Below, piece after piece: positions 35,745 through 44,777 of a DNA stretch of 64,000 nucleotides. Source of the DNA: Pseudomonas sp. CFBP 13711 (GTDB lineage: Bacteria; Pseudomonadota; Gammaproteobacteria; Pseudomonadales; Pseudomonadaceae); contig NZ_JACYVI010000003.1 of NCBI RefSeq assembly GCF_014842265.1, positions 310,001-374,000 on the forward strand, given 5' to 3'. The first letter of the stretch is position 1. Each line of letters opens with the position of its first letter. The translations under genes were made by a program, and so were the position numbers. The notes beneath the pieces were generated by a model that was not told the DNA's origin, did not search any database, and saw only the letters and a program-made list of their open reading frames with translations.

Positions 35745-37655
35745 TCACTCGTCCAGCTCGGCCCAACGCTCAAGGAGTCCGTCCAGTTCGCCTTGCAGGC
35801 TTTCCAGCTGCGCCATCACGGCTGTGGTTTGCTCCGCAGGACGCTGATAGAAACCGGCCTCGGCCATCTCGGCACTGAGCGCAGCCATTTGCGCTTCTAC
35901 AGCGTCAATTTGCGCAGGCAGGGCTTCCAGCTCGCGTTGCAGTTTATAGCTGAGCTTCTTTTTGGCGACCGGCATTTCGGCCGCCGCGACCGGTGCTGCC
36001 TGAACCACGGCAGTGGCCAGCTCGGACTTGCCGGACTTGCTGTCGGTGACGCCCAGCAGACGCGGCGAGCCGCCCTGGCGAATCCAGTCCTGATAGCCAC
36101 CGACGAATTCGCGGACCTTGCCCTCGCCTTCGAACACCAGGGTGCTGGTGACGACGTTATCGAGGAATGCCCGGTCGTGGCTGACCATCAGCACGGTGCC
36201 CTTGAAGGTCAACAGCACTTCTTCAAGCAGCTCGAGGGTCTCGACGTCCAGATCGTTGGTCGGTTCGTCGAGGACCAGCAGGTTGGCCGGTTTGCTGAAC
36301 AGTTTGGCGAGCAGCAGACGCGCGCGCTCACCGCCGGACAACGCCTTGACCGGCGTCCGCGCCCGCTGCGGGCTGAACAGGAAATCGCCCAGGTAGCTGA
36401 GGACATGGCGGCTCTGGCCGTCGATGTCGATGAAGTCGCGGCCTTCGGCCACGTTGTCGATCACGGTTTTTTCCAGATCGAGCTGGTGACGCAACTGGTC
36501 GAAGTAGGCGACATCCAGACGGGTGCCGACTTCCACTTTGCCGCTGGTGGGCTGGAGGTTGTCGAGCATCAGCTTGAGCAGCGTCGTCTTGCCGGTACCG
36601 TTGGCGCCGAGCAGACCGATGCGGTCTTCGCGCTGCAGGACCATAGAGAAGTCCTTGATCAGCATCGGGCCGCCCGGGTGAGCGAAGCTGACGTTGTCGA
36701 GCACCATCACCTGCTTGCCGGATTTGTCTGCCGTGTCGAGCTGGATGTTGGCCTTGCCGGTGCGTTCGCGACGGTCGCTGCGTTCAACGCGCAATGCCTT
36801 CAGGGCGCGTACGCGGCCTTCGTTACGGGTACGACGGGCCTTGATGCCCTGACGAATCCATACTTCTTCCTGGGCCAGACGCTTGTCGAACAGCGCGTTG
36901 GCGGTTTCTTCCGCCGCGAGCATGGCTTCCTTGTGCACCAGGAAGCTGGCGTAGTCGCCGTCCCAGTCGATCAGGCCGCCACGGTCGAGTTCAAGAATGC
37001 GCGTGGCAAGGTTTTGCAGGAAGGACCGGTCGTGGGTGATGAACAACACCGCGCCCTGGAATTCCCTCAGTGCTTCTTCAAGCCAGGCGATGGCGCCGAT
37101 GTCGAGGTGGTTGGTCGGTTCGTCGAGCATGAGCAGATCAGGCTCGGAGACCAGCGCCTGGGCCAGCAACACGCGACGACGCCAGCCGCCGGACAGTTCG
37201 GCGAGGGTCTTGTCGGCCGGCAGTTGCAGACGGCTGAGGGTGCTGTCCACCAACTGCTGCAGGCGCCAGCCGTCACGGGCTTCGAGGTCCGACTGCACGT
37301 GCATCAGCTTGTCGAGGTCTTCGGCGGTGACGATGTTCTGGCTGAGGTGGTGATACTGGGCGAGCAACTCGCCGACGCCATCGAGGCCTTCGGCAACCAC
37401 GTCAAATACGGTACGGCCGTCAGCGACCGGCAACTCCTGGGGCAGCTCGCCGATCTTGAGGCCCGGCGCGCGCCAGACATTGCCGTCGTCGGGCATCTGA
37501 ATGCCCTTGACGAGCTTCAACATGCTGGACTTGCCGGTGCCGTTGCGGCCAATGATGCAGACCCGCTCACCACGGGCGATCTGCCAGGACACCTTGTCCA
37601 ACAACGGCATGGCGCCGAACGCAAGGGACACATCGCTGAATTTGAGCAGGGTCAT
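35745..37655 (-). CDS. uup: ABC-F ATPase Uup
   Basis: A 636-residue ABC-F protein without membrane domains: first ATPase domain with Walker A IIGRNGTGKSSML and signature LSGGWRRRVLLAQAL, inter-domain linker (QEEVWIRQGIKARRTRNEGRVRALKALR), second domain with LLGANGTGKTTLL and LSGGERARLLLAKLF, then the C-terminal coiled coil (YKLQRELEALPAQIDAVEAQMAALSAEMAEAGFYQRP) typical of Uup, which binds DNA or ribosomes and limits precise excision of transposons. ATG 37655 gives MTLLKFSDVSLAFG; earlier codons are not conserved. Confidence 0.93.
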   Translation of the reverse strand: MTLLKFSDVSLAFGAMPLLDKVSWQIARGERVCIIGRNGTGKSSMLKLVKGIQMPDDGNVWRAPGLKIGELPQELPVADGRTVFDVVAEGLDGVGELLAQYHHLSQNIVTAEDLDKLMHVQSDLEARDGWRLQQLVDSTLSRLQLPADKTLAELSGGWRRRVLLAQALVSEPDLLMLDEPTNHLDIGAIAWLEEALREFQGAVLFITHDRSFLQNLATRILELDRGGLIDWDGDYASFLVHKEAMLAAEETANALFDKRLAQEEVWIRQGIKARRTRNEGRVRALKALRVERSDRRERTGKANIQLDTADKSGKQVMVLDNVSFAHPGGPMLIKDFSMVLQREDRIGLLGANGTGKTTLLKLMLDNLQPTSGKVEVGTRLDVAYFDQLRHQLDLEKTVIDNVAEGRDFIDIDGQSRHVLSYLGDFLFSPQRARTPVKALSGGERARLLLAKLFSKPANLLVLDEPTNDLDVETLELLEEVLLTFKGTVLMVSHDRAFLDNVVTSTLVFEGEGKVREFVGGYQDWIRQGGSPRLLGVTDSKSGKSELATAVVQAAPVAAAEMPVAKKKLSYKLQRELEALPAQIDAVEAQMAALSAEMAEAGFYQRPAEQTTAVMAQLESLQGELDGLLERWAELDE

Positions 37656-37869
37656 GAGCTTCTCCAAAAACCGGGCGCGCATTCTACCTGAGATAACCCG
37701 GCAGATGGGCGGCTAATCGATGACAGGACGTCGTCCGGACCCGGTGGTCGGCCGATTGCAGGCCGGGGTTTGTTTCCATCTATCACGACGGACGAGGCAG
37801 CGCTTCAACCCGCGCGGGCAACAGGCTAAGCTAGCCGCACTTTTCACGATGCATCTGCACGGAAGTCTC

Positions 37870-39798
37870 ATGCGCAGTCGTTTCTTCAGCCTTTTGTCCT
37901 GCCTGCTTCTGTCGGCCACCGCTGCCCAGTCCGTCCAAGCGGTCGATCTCACCACCCAACGCCAATATTACGATGAAGCCAAACGGGCTTTGGCCAAGGG
38001 CGACGGCGGCCCTTATCGTACGTACGCCGCTGCGTTGGCGGATTACCCCCTCGAACCCTACCTGGCCTACGACGAACTCACCGCCCGCCTGAACAGCGCG
38101 AGCAACGAGGAAATCGAGAAGTTCTTCGCCGAGCATGGCGACCTGCCGCAAGCCAACTACATGAAGCTGCGCTGGCTGCGGCTGCTGGCTTCGCGCGGTG
38201 ACTGGCAGCCCTTCGTCAAGTATTACGACCCCAAGCTGAATTTCGTCGAGCTCGACTGTTTGTATGGCTCGTATCAGCTCAGCCACAACCAGCGCTCGGA
38301 AGGCTATGCCAACGCCGAGAAGACCTGGATGACCGGCAAGACGCTGCCGGCAGCCTGCGATACGTTCTTCACCCAGTGGGCGGTCGAGGGGCAGTTGACC
38401 GAGCAGAAACGCTGGCAGCGCGCCAAGCTCGCCGCGCAGGTGCGCAACTACGCGCTGGCCAATCAACTGGTCAACAGCATGACCACCCTCGCGCCCCAGG
38501 GCCGTTTGCTGATCGCCGTCGCGCAGAAGCCGGAAATGGTCAACAACCAGGGCCAGTTCATGCCAGCCGACGAGGCGATGTCCGATGTGGTCGGGCTGGG
38601 GCTGCGTCGCCTGGCCAAGCAGGACCCGCAGCGGGCCATGGAGCTGCTCGACAGCTACGCGCCGGTGCTGCATTTCTCCCACGAGGAACAGGTGCAGATC
38701 GCCAAGGAAATCGGCCTGACCCTGGCTCGCAGTTATGACGGCCGCGCCCTTGAGGTCATGACCAAGTACGACCCGGACCTGCGCGACAACACCGTCACCG
38801 AATGGCGCCTGCGCCTGTTGCTGCGGCTCGGTCGCTGGAGCGATGCGTACGAGCTGACCCGTCGCCTGCCCCAAGACCTCGCGACCACGAACCGCTGGCG
38901 TTACTGGCAGGCCCGCTCTCTCGAGCTTGCTCAGCCCAACAGCCCGTTGCTTCCGGGGCTGTACAAGGCGGTCGCGAAGGAGCGTGATTTCTACGGCTTC
39001 CTTGCCGCCGACCGCACCCAGACGCCGTACATGCTCAACAACAAGCCGCTGGTGATGAGCCAGGCGCTCATGACCAAGGTGCGCAACACACCGGGCGTGC
39101 GCCGCGCGCTGGAGTTCTATGATCGCGGGCAGATCGTCGACGGCCGTCGCGAGTGGTACCACGTCACCCGGCGTTTCAGCCGGGACGAAATGGTCGCCCA
39201 GGCCAAACTGGCGTACGACATGCACTGGTATTTCCCGGCCATTCGCACCATCAGTCAGGCGCAGTACTGGGACGATCTAGATATTCGCTTCCCGATGGCC
39301 CACCGCGACACCCTGGTGCGTGAAGCGCAGGTTCGCGGGCTGCATTCAAGCTGGGTGTTTGCGATCACCCGTCAGGAAAGCGCGTTCATGGATGACGCCC
39401 GCTCTGGCGTCGGTGCCGCAGGCCTGATGCAACTGATGCCTGCGACCGCCAAAGAGACCGCGCGCAAATTCAGCATTCCCCTGGCCTCGCCGGCCCAGGT
39501 GCTCGATCCGGACAAGAACATCCAGCTCGGCGCCGCTTATTTGAGTCAGGTCCATGCGCAGTTCAACGGCAACCGGGTACTGGCTTCGGCGGCGTACAAC
39601 GCAGGTCCGGGACGTGTACGTCAGTGGTTGAGGGGCGCCAATCACCTGGCCTTCGACGTCTGGGTCGAGAGCATTCCGTTCGACGAGACCCGCCAGTATG
39701 TGCAGAACGTGCTGTCGTATGCGGTGATCTACGGCCAGAAGCTCAATTCCCCGCAGCCGCTGGTGGACTGGCATGAACGGTTCTTTGATGATTTGTGA
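37870..39798 (+). CDS. slt: Soluble lytic murein transglycosylase Slt
   Basis: A 642-residue periplasmic Slt70-type enzyme: signal peptide (MRSRFFSLLSCLLLSATAAQSVQA), a long alpha-helical superhelical ring, a linker domain, and a C-terminal lysozyme-like domain with the catalytic glutamate in SWVFAITRQESAFMDDARSGVGAAGLMQLMPATAKETA and AAYNAGPGRVRQWL. It cleaves peptidoglycan to anhydromuropeptides that NagZ later processes. ATG 37870 is chosen because it starts the signal sequence; the 50 upstream codons lack coding character. Divergent from uup. Confidence 0.93.
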   Translation: MRSRFFSLLSCLLLSATAAQSVQAVDLTTQRQYYDEAKRALAKGDGGPYRTYAAALADYPLEPYLAYDELTARLNSASNEEIEKFFAEHGDLPQANYMKLRWLRLLASRGDWQPFVKYYDPKLNFVELDCLYGSYQLSHNQRSEGYANAEKTWMTGKTLPAACDTFFTQWAVEGQLTEQKRWQRAKLAAQVRNYALANQLVNSMTTLAPQGRLLIAVAQKPEMVNNQGQFMPADEAMSDVVGLGLRRLAKQDPQRAMELLDSYAPVLHFSHEEQVQIAKEIGLTLARSYDGRALEVMTKYDPDLRDNTVTEWRLRLLLRLGRWSDAYELTRRLPQDLATTNRWRYWQARSLELAQPNSPLLPGLYKAVAKERDFYGFLAADRTQTPYMLNNKPLVMSQALMTKVRNTPGVRRALEFYDRGQIVDGRREWYHVTRRFSRDEMVAQAKLAYDMHWYFPAIRTISQAQYWDDLDIRFPMAHRDTLVREAQVRGLHSSWVFAITRQESAFMDDARSGVGAAGLMQLMPATAKETARKFSIPLASPAQVLDPDKNIQLGAAYLSQVHAQFNGNRVLASAAYNAGPGRVRQWLRGANHLAFDVWVESIPFDETRQYVQNVLSYAVIYGQKLNSPQPLVDWHERFFDDL

Positions 39799-39810
39799 GG
39801 CTCTGCGGTC

Positions 39811-39949
39811 GTAGGACCGGCTTTAGCCGGGAAGACCTCGGCTGCACGGCGGAGATTCGCGGTGTGACGCCTGGCCTCTTCCCGGCTAAAGCCGGTCCTA
39901 CAGTGCGAATCGAGTGCATTTTGTAGGACCGGCTTTAGCCGGGAAAGCG
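39811..39949. repeat. Cluster of three REP elements
   Basis: REP copies forward at 39811-39834, inverted at 39878-39901 and forward at 39923-39949, all with the core GGACCGGCTTTAGCCGGGAA. Same arrangement (forward, inverted, forward) as the cluster at 8719-8860. Located between slt and the MOSC gene. Confidence 0.92.
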
Positions 39950-39966
39950 TAAGGGCAAGCGCTCAA

Positions 39967-40773
39967 TCACTCGAGCACCTCAACCTCCATCCCGACCTCG
40001 ACCAGCCCTGGGCCATCACTCACCAGGTTCTGGCCAAACCAGATCTCCCCTTCTCGCTCGCGATAGGTCTTCAGTGTGGTCATCGGTTCGCGATCCGCGC
40101 TGCGCTCACCGGTAGCAGGGTCGATCGTCGTCAGGATGCACCGCGAGCACGGCTTTAGCACCCGCAGTTCAACGCCGCCGATTCGAATCCGCTTCCAGCC
40201 ATCCTCGGCGAACGGTTCCGCGCCGGACACCACCAGATTCGGACGAAAGCGCAACATTTCCAGCGGGCGACCCACCTTCTGCGACAAATCGTCCAGTGAA
40301 GACTGCCCGATCAGCAACAGCGGAAAACCGTCAGCGAACCCGACCCTGTCTTCCACCGTCCCGTAGCCTGAAGGCAGCCAGCGAGCGCGCTCTTTCGGCA
40401 CGTGCACCAGCCGCGTCGGCTTGCCCACCAAGGCGCTGACCCAACGCGCCGCGTCCTCGCCCGCGTCCGGCACCCGAAAAGTGTCGCGCCAGATCGTGAT
40501 ACCGCGCAGATTGGCTTCTTCATCGACCGGCACCGGCACATCCAGACTGCCCAGGCCCGGCGCCGACAGCGTCACCCCATCGCCCTTCCACAGCACCGAG
40601 AGCTGCGACATCTGCGGCAGCGCGCGCTGGCTGTAAAAGCGCCCACTGGCTTCGTCCACCAGCATCCAGCGACGATCGCCACTCATGCCCAACTCATCGA
40701 AACGGGCCTGCTGCAACGTCTCGGCCATGCAGGATTTGAGGGGGTACCGATACAGTGCGCTGAGGTGAAACAT
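39967..40773 (-). CDS. MOSC domain-containing protein (YcbX type)
   Basis: A 268-residue protein with an N-terminal MOSC-N domain (LSALYRYPLKSCMAETLQQARFDELGMSGDRRWMLVDEASGRFYSQR) and a C-terminal MOSC domain (MLRFRPNLVVSGAEPFAEDGWKRIRIGGVELRVLKPCSRCILTTIDPATGER) with the conserved cysteines of the PCSRC motif that bind molybdenum cofactor. YcbX-like proteins detoxify N-hydroxylated base analogues with a flavin reductase. The C-terminal ferredoxin domain of Escherichia coli YcbX is absent, which is normal for the shorter subgroup. Confidence 0.88.
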   Translation of the reverse strand: MFHLSALYRYPLKSCMAETLQQARFDELGMSGDRRWMLVDEASGRFYSQRALPQMSQLSVLWKGDGVTLSAPGLGSLDVPVPVDEEANLRGITIWRDTFRVPDAGEDAARWVSALVGKPTRLVHVPKERARWLPSGYGTVEDRVGFADGFPLLLIGQSSLDDLSQKVGRPLEMLRFRPNLVVSGAEPFAEDGWKRIRIGGVELRVLKPCSRCILTTIDPATGERSADREPMTTLKTYREREGEIWFGQNLVSDGPGLVEVGMEVEVLE

Positions 40774-40846
40774 GTACGCGTCCTTTTGCCAGAGCGGAAA
40801 GCCACCACTCTATACGAGACGCCGGAAAACCAAGCGGTACAGATGC

Positions 40847-40876
40847 AAAAAAGCCCCTCCATACAGCAAGGGGCTT
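40847..40876 (-). terminator. Rho-independent terminator of cheV
   Basis: Stem AAGCCCCT (40851-40858) / AGGGGCTT (40869-40876), followed on the minus strand by a T-run complementary to the A-run at 40847-40852. Located 15 bases after the cheV stop. Confidence 0.85.
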
Positions 40877-40890
40877 GAAACAGGAACGGA

Positions 40891-41817
40891 TCAGTTGTCG
40901 AGCATGAGCCGCTCGCGGACCACGTCGACCAGCTTGTCCGGCTGGAATTTGGAGAGGAAGTTATCGCAGCCAACCTTCTTGACCATGGACTCGTTGAAGC
41001 TCCCGGACAGCGAGGTGTGCAGCACGACATAGAGGCCGCGCAAGCGTGGGTCGTTACGGATTTCCGTGGTCAGGCGGTAGCCGTCCATTTCCGGCATTTC
41101 GGCGTCGGTGAAGACCATCAACAGCTTGTCGGTCATGACTTCGCCGGTGTCTGCCCAGCCCTTGAGCATGTTCAGGGCTTTCAACCCGTCGCGGGCAACG
41201 TGCATCTTCACGCCGAGCTGACCCAGGGTGTCACGCAACTGCGAGAGCGCCACATTGGAATCGTCCACCAACAGCACTTCGCGGCCAATGGCCCGGGCGA
41301 GGACCGGATCTTCCAGCTTGTCGCGGGAGACCTTGGCACTGTACGGCACGATCTCGGCGAGGACTTTCTCCACGTCGATGATCTCCACCAACTGGTCATC
41401 GACCTTGCTGATGGCGGTCAGGTAATGCTGACGCCCGGCGCTGGTCGGTGGCGGCAGAATCGCCTCCCAGTTCATGTTGACGATACGGTCGACGCCGCCC
41501 ACCAGGAATGCCTGAACCGAGCGGTTGTATTCGGTGACGATGATTGTGCTCGAAGGCCCCGGCACCAGCGGACGCATGCCAATGGCCTGGGACAGGTCAA
41601 TGACCGGCAGGGTCTGCCCGCGCAGGTTGACCACGCCGCACACGAACGGATGACGCTGGGGCATCAGTGTCAGCTTGGGCAGTTGCAGGACTTCCTGCAC
41701 CTTGAATACGTTGATCGCGAACAACTGTCGGCCGGCCAGGCGGAACATAAGGATTTCCAGGCGGTTCTCACCTACCAGCTGTGTACGTTGGTCTACTGTG
41801 TCGAGAATGCCAGCCAT
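40891..41817 (-). CDS. cheV: Chemotaxis coupling protein CheV
   Basis: A 308-residue protein fusing an N-terminal CheW domain (NRLEILMFRLAGRQLFAINVFKVQEVLQLPKLTLMP, HPFVCGVVNLRGQTLPVIDLSQAIG) to a C-terminal response-regulator receiver (VLLVDDSNVALSQLRDTL, VFTDAEMPEMDGYRLTTEIR with the phosphorylatable aspartate in T-D-A-E-M-P). It couples chemoreceptors to CheA and helps adaptation. A FliA-type promoter lies 44 bases upstream (41861-41886), tying it to the flagellar regulon, and a terminator follows the gene. It stands alone. Confidence 0.95.
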   Translation of the reverse strand: MAGILDTVDQRTQLVGENRLEILMFRLAGRQLFAINVFKVQEVLQLPKLTLMPQRHPFVCGVVNLRGQTLPVIDLSQAIGMRPLVPGPSSTIIVTEYNRSVQAFLVGGVDRIVNMNWEAILPPPTSAGRQHYLTAISKVDDQLVEIIDVEKVLAEIVPYSAKVSRDKLEDPVLARAIGREVLLVDDSNVALSQLRDTLGQLGVKMHVARDGLKALNMLKGWADTGEVMTDKLLMVFTDAEMPEMDGYRLTTEIRNDPRLRGLYVVLHTSLSGSFNESMVKKVGCDNFLSKFQPDKLVDVVRERLMLDN

Positions 41818-41860
41818 CTGTTGCTCCTGGAGCAGGGTTCAAGTAAGTCCGCCTACCCTG

Positions 41861-41886
41861 TATCGGCAGCCCCATGACAGACCTTA
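41861..41886 (-). promoter_or_regulatory. FliA (sigma-28) type promoter of cheV
   Basis: On the minus strand: TAAG (41883-41886), 15 bases, GCCGATA (41861-41867), matching the flagellar sigma-28 pattern TAAA-N15-GCCGATAA with one -35 mismatch. Located about 44 bases before the cheV ATG. Consistent with cheV belonging to the late flagellar regulon. Confidence 0.7.
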
Positions 41887-42370
41887 ATCGGGATAGAAAC
41901 GCGCGTCGCGCCTTTGATATCACAATAACATCACTGCAACCCCATCGACAGACCCGAGCGCTGGCAGACCGGCGAACGGCGCGGCTTTCAGATGCGCGGC
42001 CCGATGACCACTCAGTGCAACCTGCCACCGCGAGTAGGGGTAACCCCTAAGGGCAATCGGGGCGAACCTGATATTCGGCTTTTCCAATAGCCATTACTGT
42101 GACGCCCTTCTCGTAAATGAATGGAGTCAGGCATGCGGTTGCGCTCGCGGAAGTTTCCCCACTACTCGCCGGAACCCTTGCGAAGGACCCTTCTCTTGAG
42201 GCCTGTGTGCAGATGATCGTTTCACGCGTTCATGCTGATCACGCCACCCTGCCCGACCATTCGCAACAATCAGAAACGCCCTACAGACTTTCCAGTGCCT
42301 TCAACATTAACTTTGGGCCACTCGCCCCACGCGACCTGACGTCGCCATTTGTGAAGAGTGGAGATTGCAC
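41887..42370. other. Intergenic region between cheV and the Hpt-like gene
   Basis: About 480 bases. An 86-codon frame (42117-42377) starts here and ends over the start of the following gene, but has no ribosome site, no recognisable domain and poor coding character. I do not count it as a gene. No repeat was found. Confidence 0.35.
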
Positions 42371-42874
42371 ATGCTGAACGGCAATGAATGGCAGCAGTTG
42401 CACGCAGAGTTTCTCAGCGATACCCAGACACTCATGTGCCGCGCCGATGAATGCCTCAGCCATCTGGAATTGATCAGCGATGATGGTGACGCGATGGAAT
42501 GTCTGCTCACCACATTGCACCACCTTGCCGGCAAGGCAGACACCCATCGCGTGGAAACGGTCTGCGGTTTCGCACGGCAGTTGCGTTATCTCCTTTACTT
42601 CGCCAGCGCGGCCGGCCATTTGCAGCCAGAGGCATTGCCCACGCTCAAACGCTGCTTTGAGCTGATGGCCTGGCAGCTTGAACTCATCGACCCCCACACC
42701 GGATCGCTGGCGCTGGACGACAGTGAGCAGCGCGGTTTGCTGAACGCATTCGCCTGCCAGTGCGGGGTGGGCAAGCCGGACAATAACGTCGCCGCCAATC
42801 CGGGCTGGTCGGTCAATCCCGGGCAGCGCGACGTGCTCGCCGCCAGGCACGCCGATCACAGTGAAACGCGATGA
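42371..42874 (+). CDS. Hpt-like helical protein
   Basis: A 167-residue helical protein beginning MLNGNEWQQLHAEFLSDTQTLMCRADECLSHLELISDDGDAMECLLTTLHHLAGKADTHRVETVCGFARQL. The stretch LHHLAGKADTHR resembles the phosphotransfer motif of Hpt domains (H-x-L-K-G-x-A), so it may pass phosphate in a signalling chain. The true histidine would be the second one of L-H-H-L. ATG 42371 has GGAG seven bases upstream. It precedes a histidine kinase and response regulator by 292 bases. The assignment to the Hpt family is tentative. Confidence 0.5.
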   Translation: MLNGNEWQQLHAEFLSDTQTLMCRADECLSHLELISDDGDAMECLLTTLHHLAGKADTHRVETVCGFARQLRYLLYFASAAGHLQPEALPTLKRCFELMAWQLELIDPHTGSLALDDSEQRGLLNAFACQCGVGKPDNNVAANPGWSVNPGQRDVLAARHADHSETR

Positions 42875-43166
42875 ATGGCTGCTGATTTCCTGAACACGCA
42901 CTCGCCTTACGGACTTGAAAGCTGACTGAACGGACAACCGGCTCTGTTGTTGGTGTGAGTCGGGTTTCAACCTCAGCCCTTAATAACGCCGACAATTAAG
43001 GTACTATCGGCGCGCTCGAAAGAGCGCTTCAACCAGCACTTTTTCTGTCCATTCGACGAGTCGTTCGAACACGCTGTACCCATACAGAGGAAGTACAGCA
43101 TTGTGTTTTTAGCAATGCCCTTTCAAATGGCCTGGCAGATCCGTCAGGTGTAGACATCCATTATCG
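42875..43166. other. Intergenic region with stem-loops, upstream of histidine kinase
   Basis: About 290 bases. Holds an inverted repeat CGCCGA/TCGGCG near 42987-43012 around an AT-rich promoter-like stretch, then a compact stem-loop with a GAAA tetraloop (43012-43027). No gene seen. Could be a structured leader or a small transcript. Confidence 0.4.
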
Positions 43167-44069
43167 ATGGCTTCATCCGCTATGCATGGCAGCAGCAAAT
43201 TCCCTGGCTTTCTGCGAATGAACCCCGGCAGCACCGTTCGCTGGGCAGGCCTGCTGTGCCTGGCGACGACGGGCTGCAATGTGATCGCGTACCTGGCGAG
43301 CGGCACCCTGCCGCTGGAGCTGGCCATCGTCAACGGGCTGGCATTTGCAGGCCTCTGTTACAGCATGACCCGCCCAAACCGGACCATTCAGTTCCAGCCC
43401 AAGGAACTCGCCGATCACATGCTGCAGGTTCAGGAAACCGAACGTCATCGCCTGAGCCGCGAGCTGCACGACGACATCGGCCAGATGCTCACGGCAGCAA
43501 AGATGCAGAGCGACTGGCTGCAGCGCCGCGCCCCGCAGGAGCTGCACGCGCAGTGCACGATGCTCATCAACACCCTTGATGAAACCCTGGCGAAGGTTCG
43601 CGACCTGTCCGCCATTCTCAACCCCCGACAGCTCACCAGCCTGGGACTGGAAGCCAGCCTGCGCGCGCATTTGCTGCGCACGCTGTCAGCCACTTCCGTG
43701 CAGTGGAGCCTGGAATGCCAGCAGCGCCTGGACGGTATTCCCGAAGAGATCGCGGTGGCGGCATTCCGTATTACCCAGGAAGCCGTGACCAATATGCTGC
43801 GCCACGCCCAGGCGCAAAACCTGCGCGTGCAACTGCAGCGCCGACCGGAAGGGTTGTGGCTGAACATTCGTGATGATGGTCAGGGATTCGCTCCTGCGCT
43901 GAGCCCCGCCGGTCAGGGGCAGCGCGGTATGGCGGGCATGGCCGAGCGCGCGAGCCTGTTGGGCGGTGAATTGAACGTCGCCAGCGAGCCCGGGCAAGGC
44001 ACTTGTATTCAGGCGTTATTTCCGTGGGCGCCGCGTGTCCGCGGACGCGCTGAAGGCAGCAAGCCGTGA
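43167..44069 (+). CDS. Two-component sensor histidine kinase (NarX/HisKA_3 class)
   Basis: A 300-residue kinase with two N-terminal membrane helices (about residues 25-45 and 50-68), no visible periplasmic or PAS sensor domain, then a HisKA_3 dimerisation region with phospho-acceptor His101 (ETERHRLSRELHDDIGQML) and a HATPase domain (IRDDGQGFAPAL and GQRGMAGMAERASLLGGELNVASEPGQG). It probably senses a signal with its membrane segments. Start ATG 43167 is uncertain; ATG 43218 would also work. It overlaps its cognate response regulator by 4 bases (GTGA). Confidence 0.87.
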   Translation: MASSAMHGSSKFPGFLRMNPGSTVRWAGLLCLATTGCNVIAYLASGTLPLELAIVNGLAFAGLCYSMTRPNRTIQFQPKELADHMLQVQETERHRLSRELHDDIGQMLTAAKMQSDWLQRRAPQELHAQCTMLINTLDETLAKVRDLSAILNPRQLTSLGLEASLRAHLLRTLSATSVQWSLECQQRLDGIPEEIAVAAFRITQEAVTNMLRHAQAQNLRVQLQRRPEGLWLNIRDDGQGFAPALSPAGQGQRGMAGMAERASLLGGELNVASEPGQGTCIQALFPWAPRVRGRAEGSKP

Positions 44070-44728
44070 GTGTCTGCAACGTACTGCTGGTGGATGATCA
44101 CGCGCTGATCCGCGCCGGTGTCCGCGCGCTGGTGTCGGACATCCCGGGTTACGCTGTTATCGGCGAGGCCAGCAATGGCCATCAATTGCTGGAAATGAGC
44201 CTGCAGCTGGAACCCGACATCATTCTGCTCGACATCTCCATGGGCGACAGCGACGGGCTGGACGCCTTGCAACGCCTGCGTCAGACGCTGCCGGACAGCA
44301 AGGTGCTGATTCTGTCGATGCACACCGAGCCGTGCCTGATCATGCGTGCGCTGGCGTGCGGCGCCCACGGTTACCTCCTCAAAGATGCAACCGCCAGCGA
44401 GATCGAACACGCGCTGAACGCCCTGCGTGACGGAGAACGCTACCTGAGCCCGGCCATCGCTCACACGGTGATCAGCCAGGCATTGGTCAACAGCCAGATG
44501 ACGCCCGTCGAACCTGCGGAAGGTCATAACCTCACCGCCCGCCAGCTGGAAATCCTGCGGCTGGTGGTAAGGGGCACCTCAACCCGCGAGATCGCCGGCG
44601 GCCTCGGCCTGAGCGTCAAGACAGTGGAAACCCATCGCGCGCAGATCATGAAACGGCTGCACATCTACGACGTGCCCGGACTGGTGCTGTTCTGTGTGAG
44701 GGAGCGAATCATCAGCCTGGATGACTGA
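44066..44728 (+). CDS. LuxR/NarL-family response regulator
   Basis: A 220-residue response regulator: receiver domain with acidic pocket VLLVDDHALIRAGVR and phosphorylatable Asp56 (IILLDISMGDSDG), followed by a LuxR-type helix-turn-helix (LTARQLEILRLVVRGTSTREIAGGLGLSVKTVETHRAQIMKRL). GTG at 44066 overlaps the kinase stop. DNA-binding partner of the preceding kinase. Targets unknown. The receiver motif G-D-S-D-G has M-x-M-P replaced by SMGDSDG, common in some subgroups. Confidence 0.9.
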   Translation: MSVCNVLLVDDHALIRAGVRALVSDIPGYAVIGEASNGHQLLEMSLQLEPDIILLDISMGDSDGLDALQRLRQTLPDSKVLILSMHTEPCLIMRALACGAHGYLLKDATASEIEHALNALRDGERYLSPAIAHTVISQALVNSQMTPVEPAEGHNLTARQLEILRLVVRGTSTREIAGGLGLSVKTVETHRAQIMKRLHIYDVPGLVLFCVRERIISLDD

Positions 44729-44777
44729 TGGCGTCAGATGAGCGTGCGGTCGCGGCTCATCTGGCGGTTGTTGATGC

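Noticed and set aside
35793..37691. Plus-strand open frame opposite uup
   Set aside because: Antisense of a recognised ABC-F gene, with composition expected of the complementary strand.
42117..42377. 86-codon frame ending over the Hpt-like gene start
   Set aside because: No ribosome site, no family resemblance, and it overlaps a better supported start with its own GGAG.
43167..44728. Assignment to a named two-component system
   Set aside because: Kinase and regulator class are clear but I cannot match them with confidence to any named Pseudomonas pair, so no gene symbols are given.
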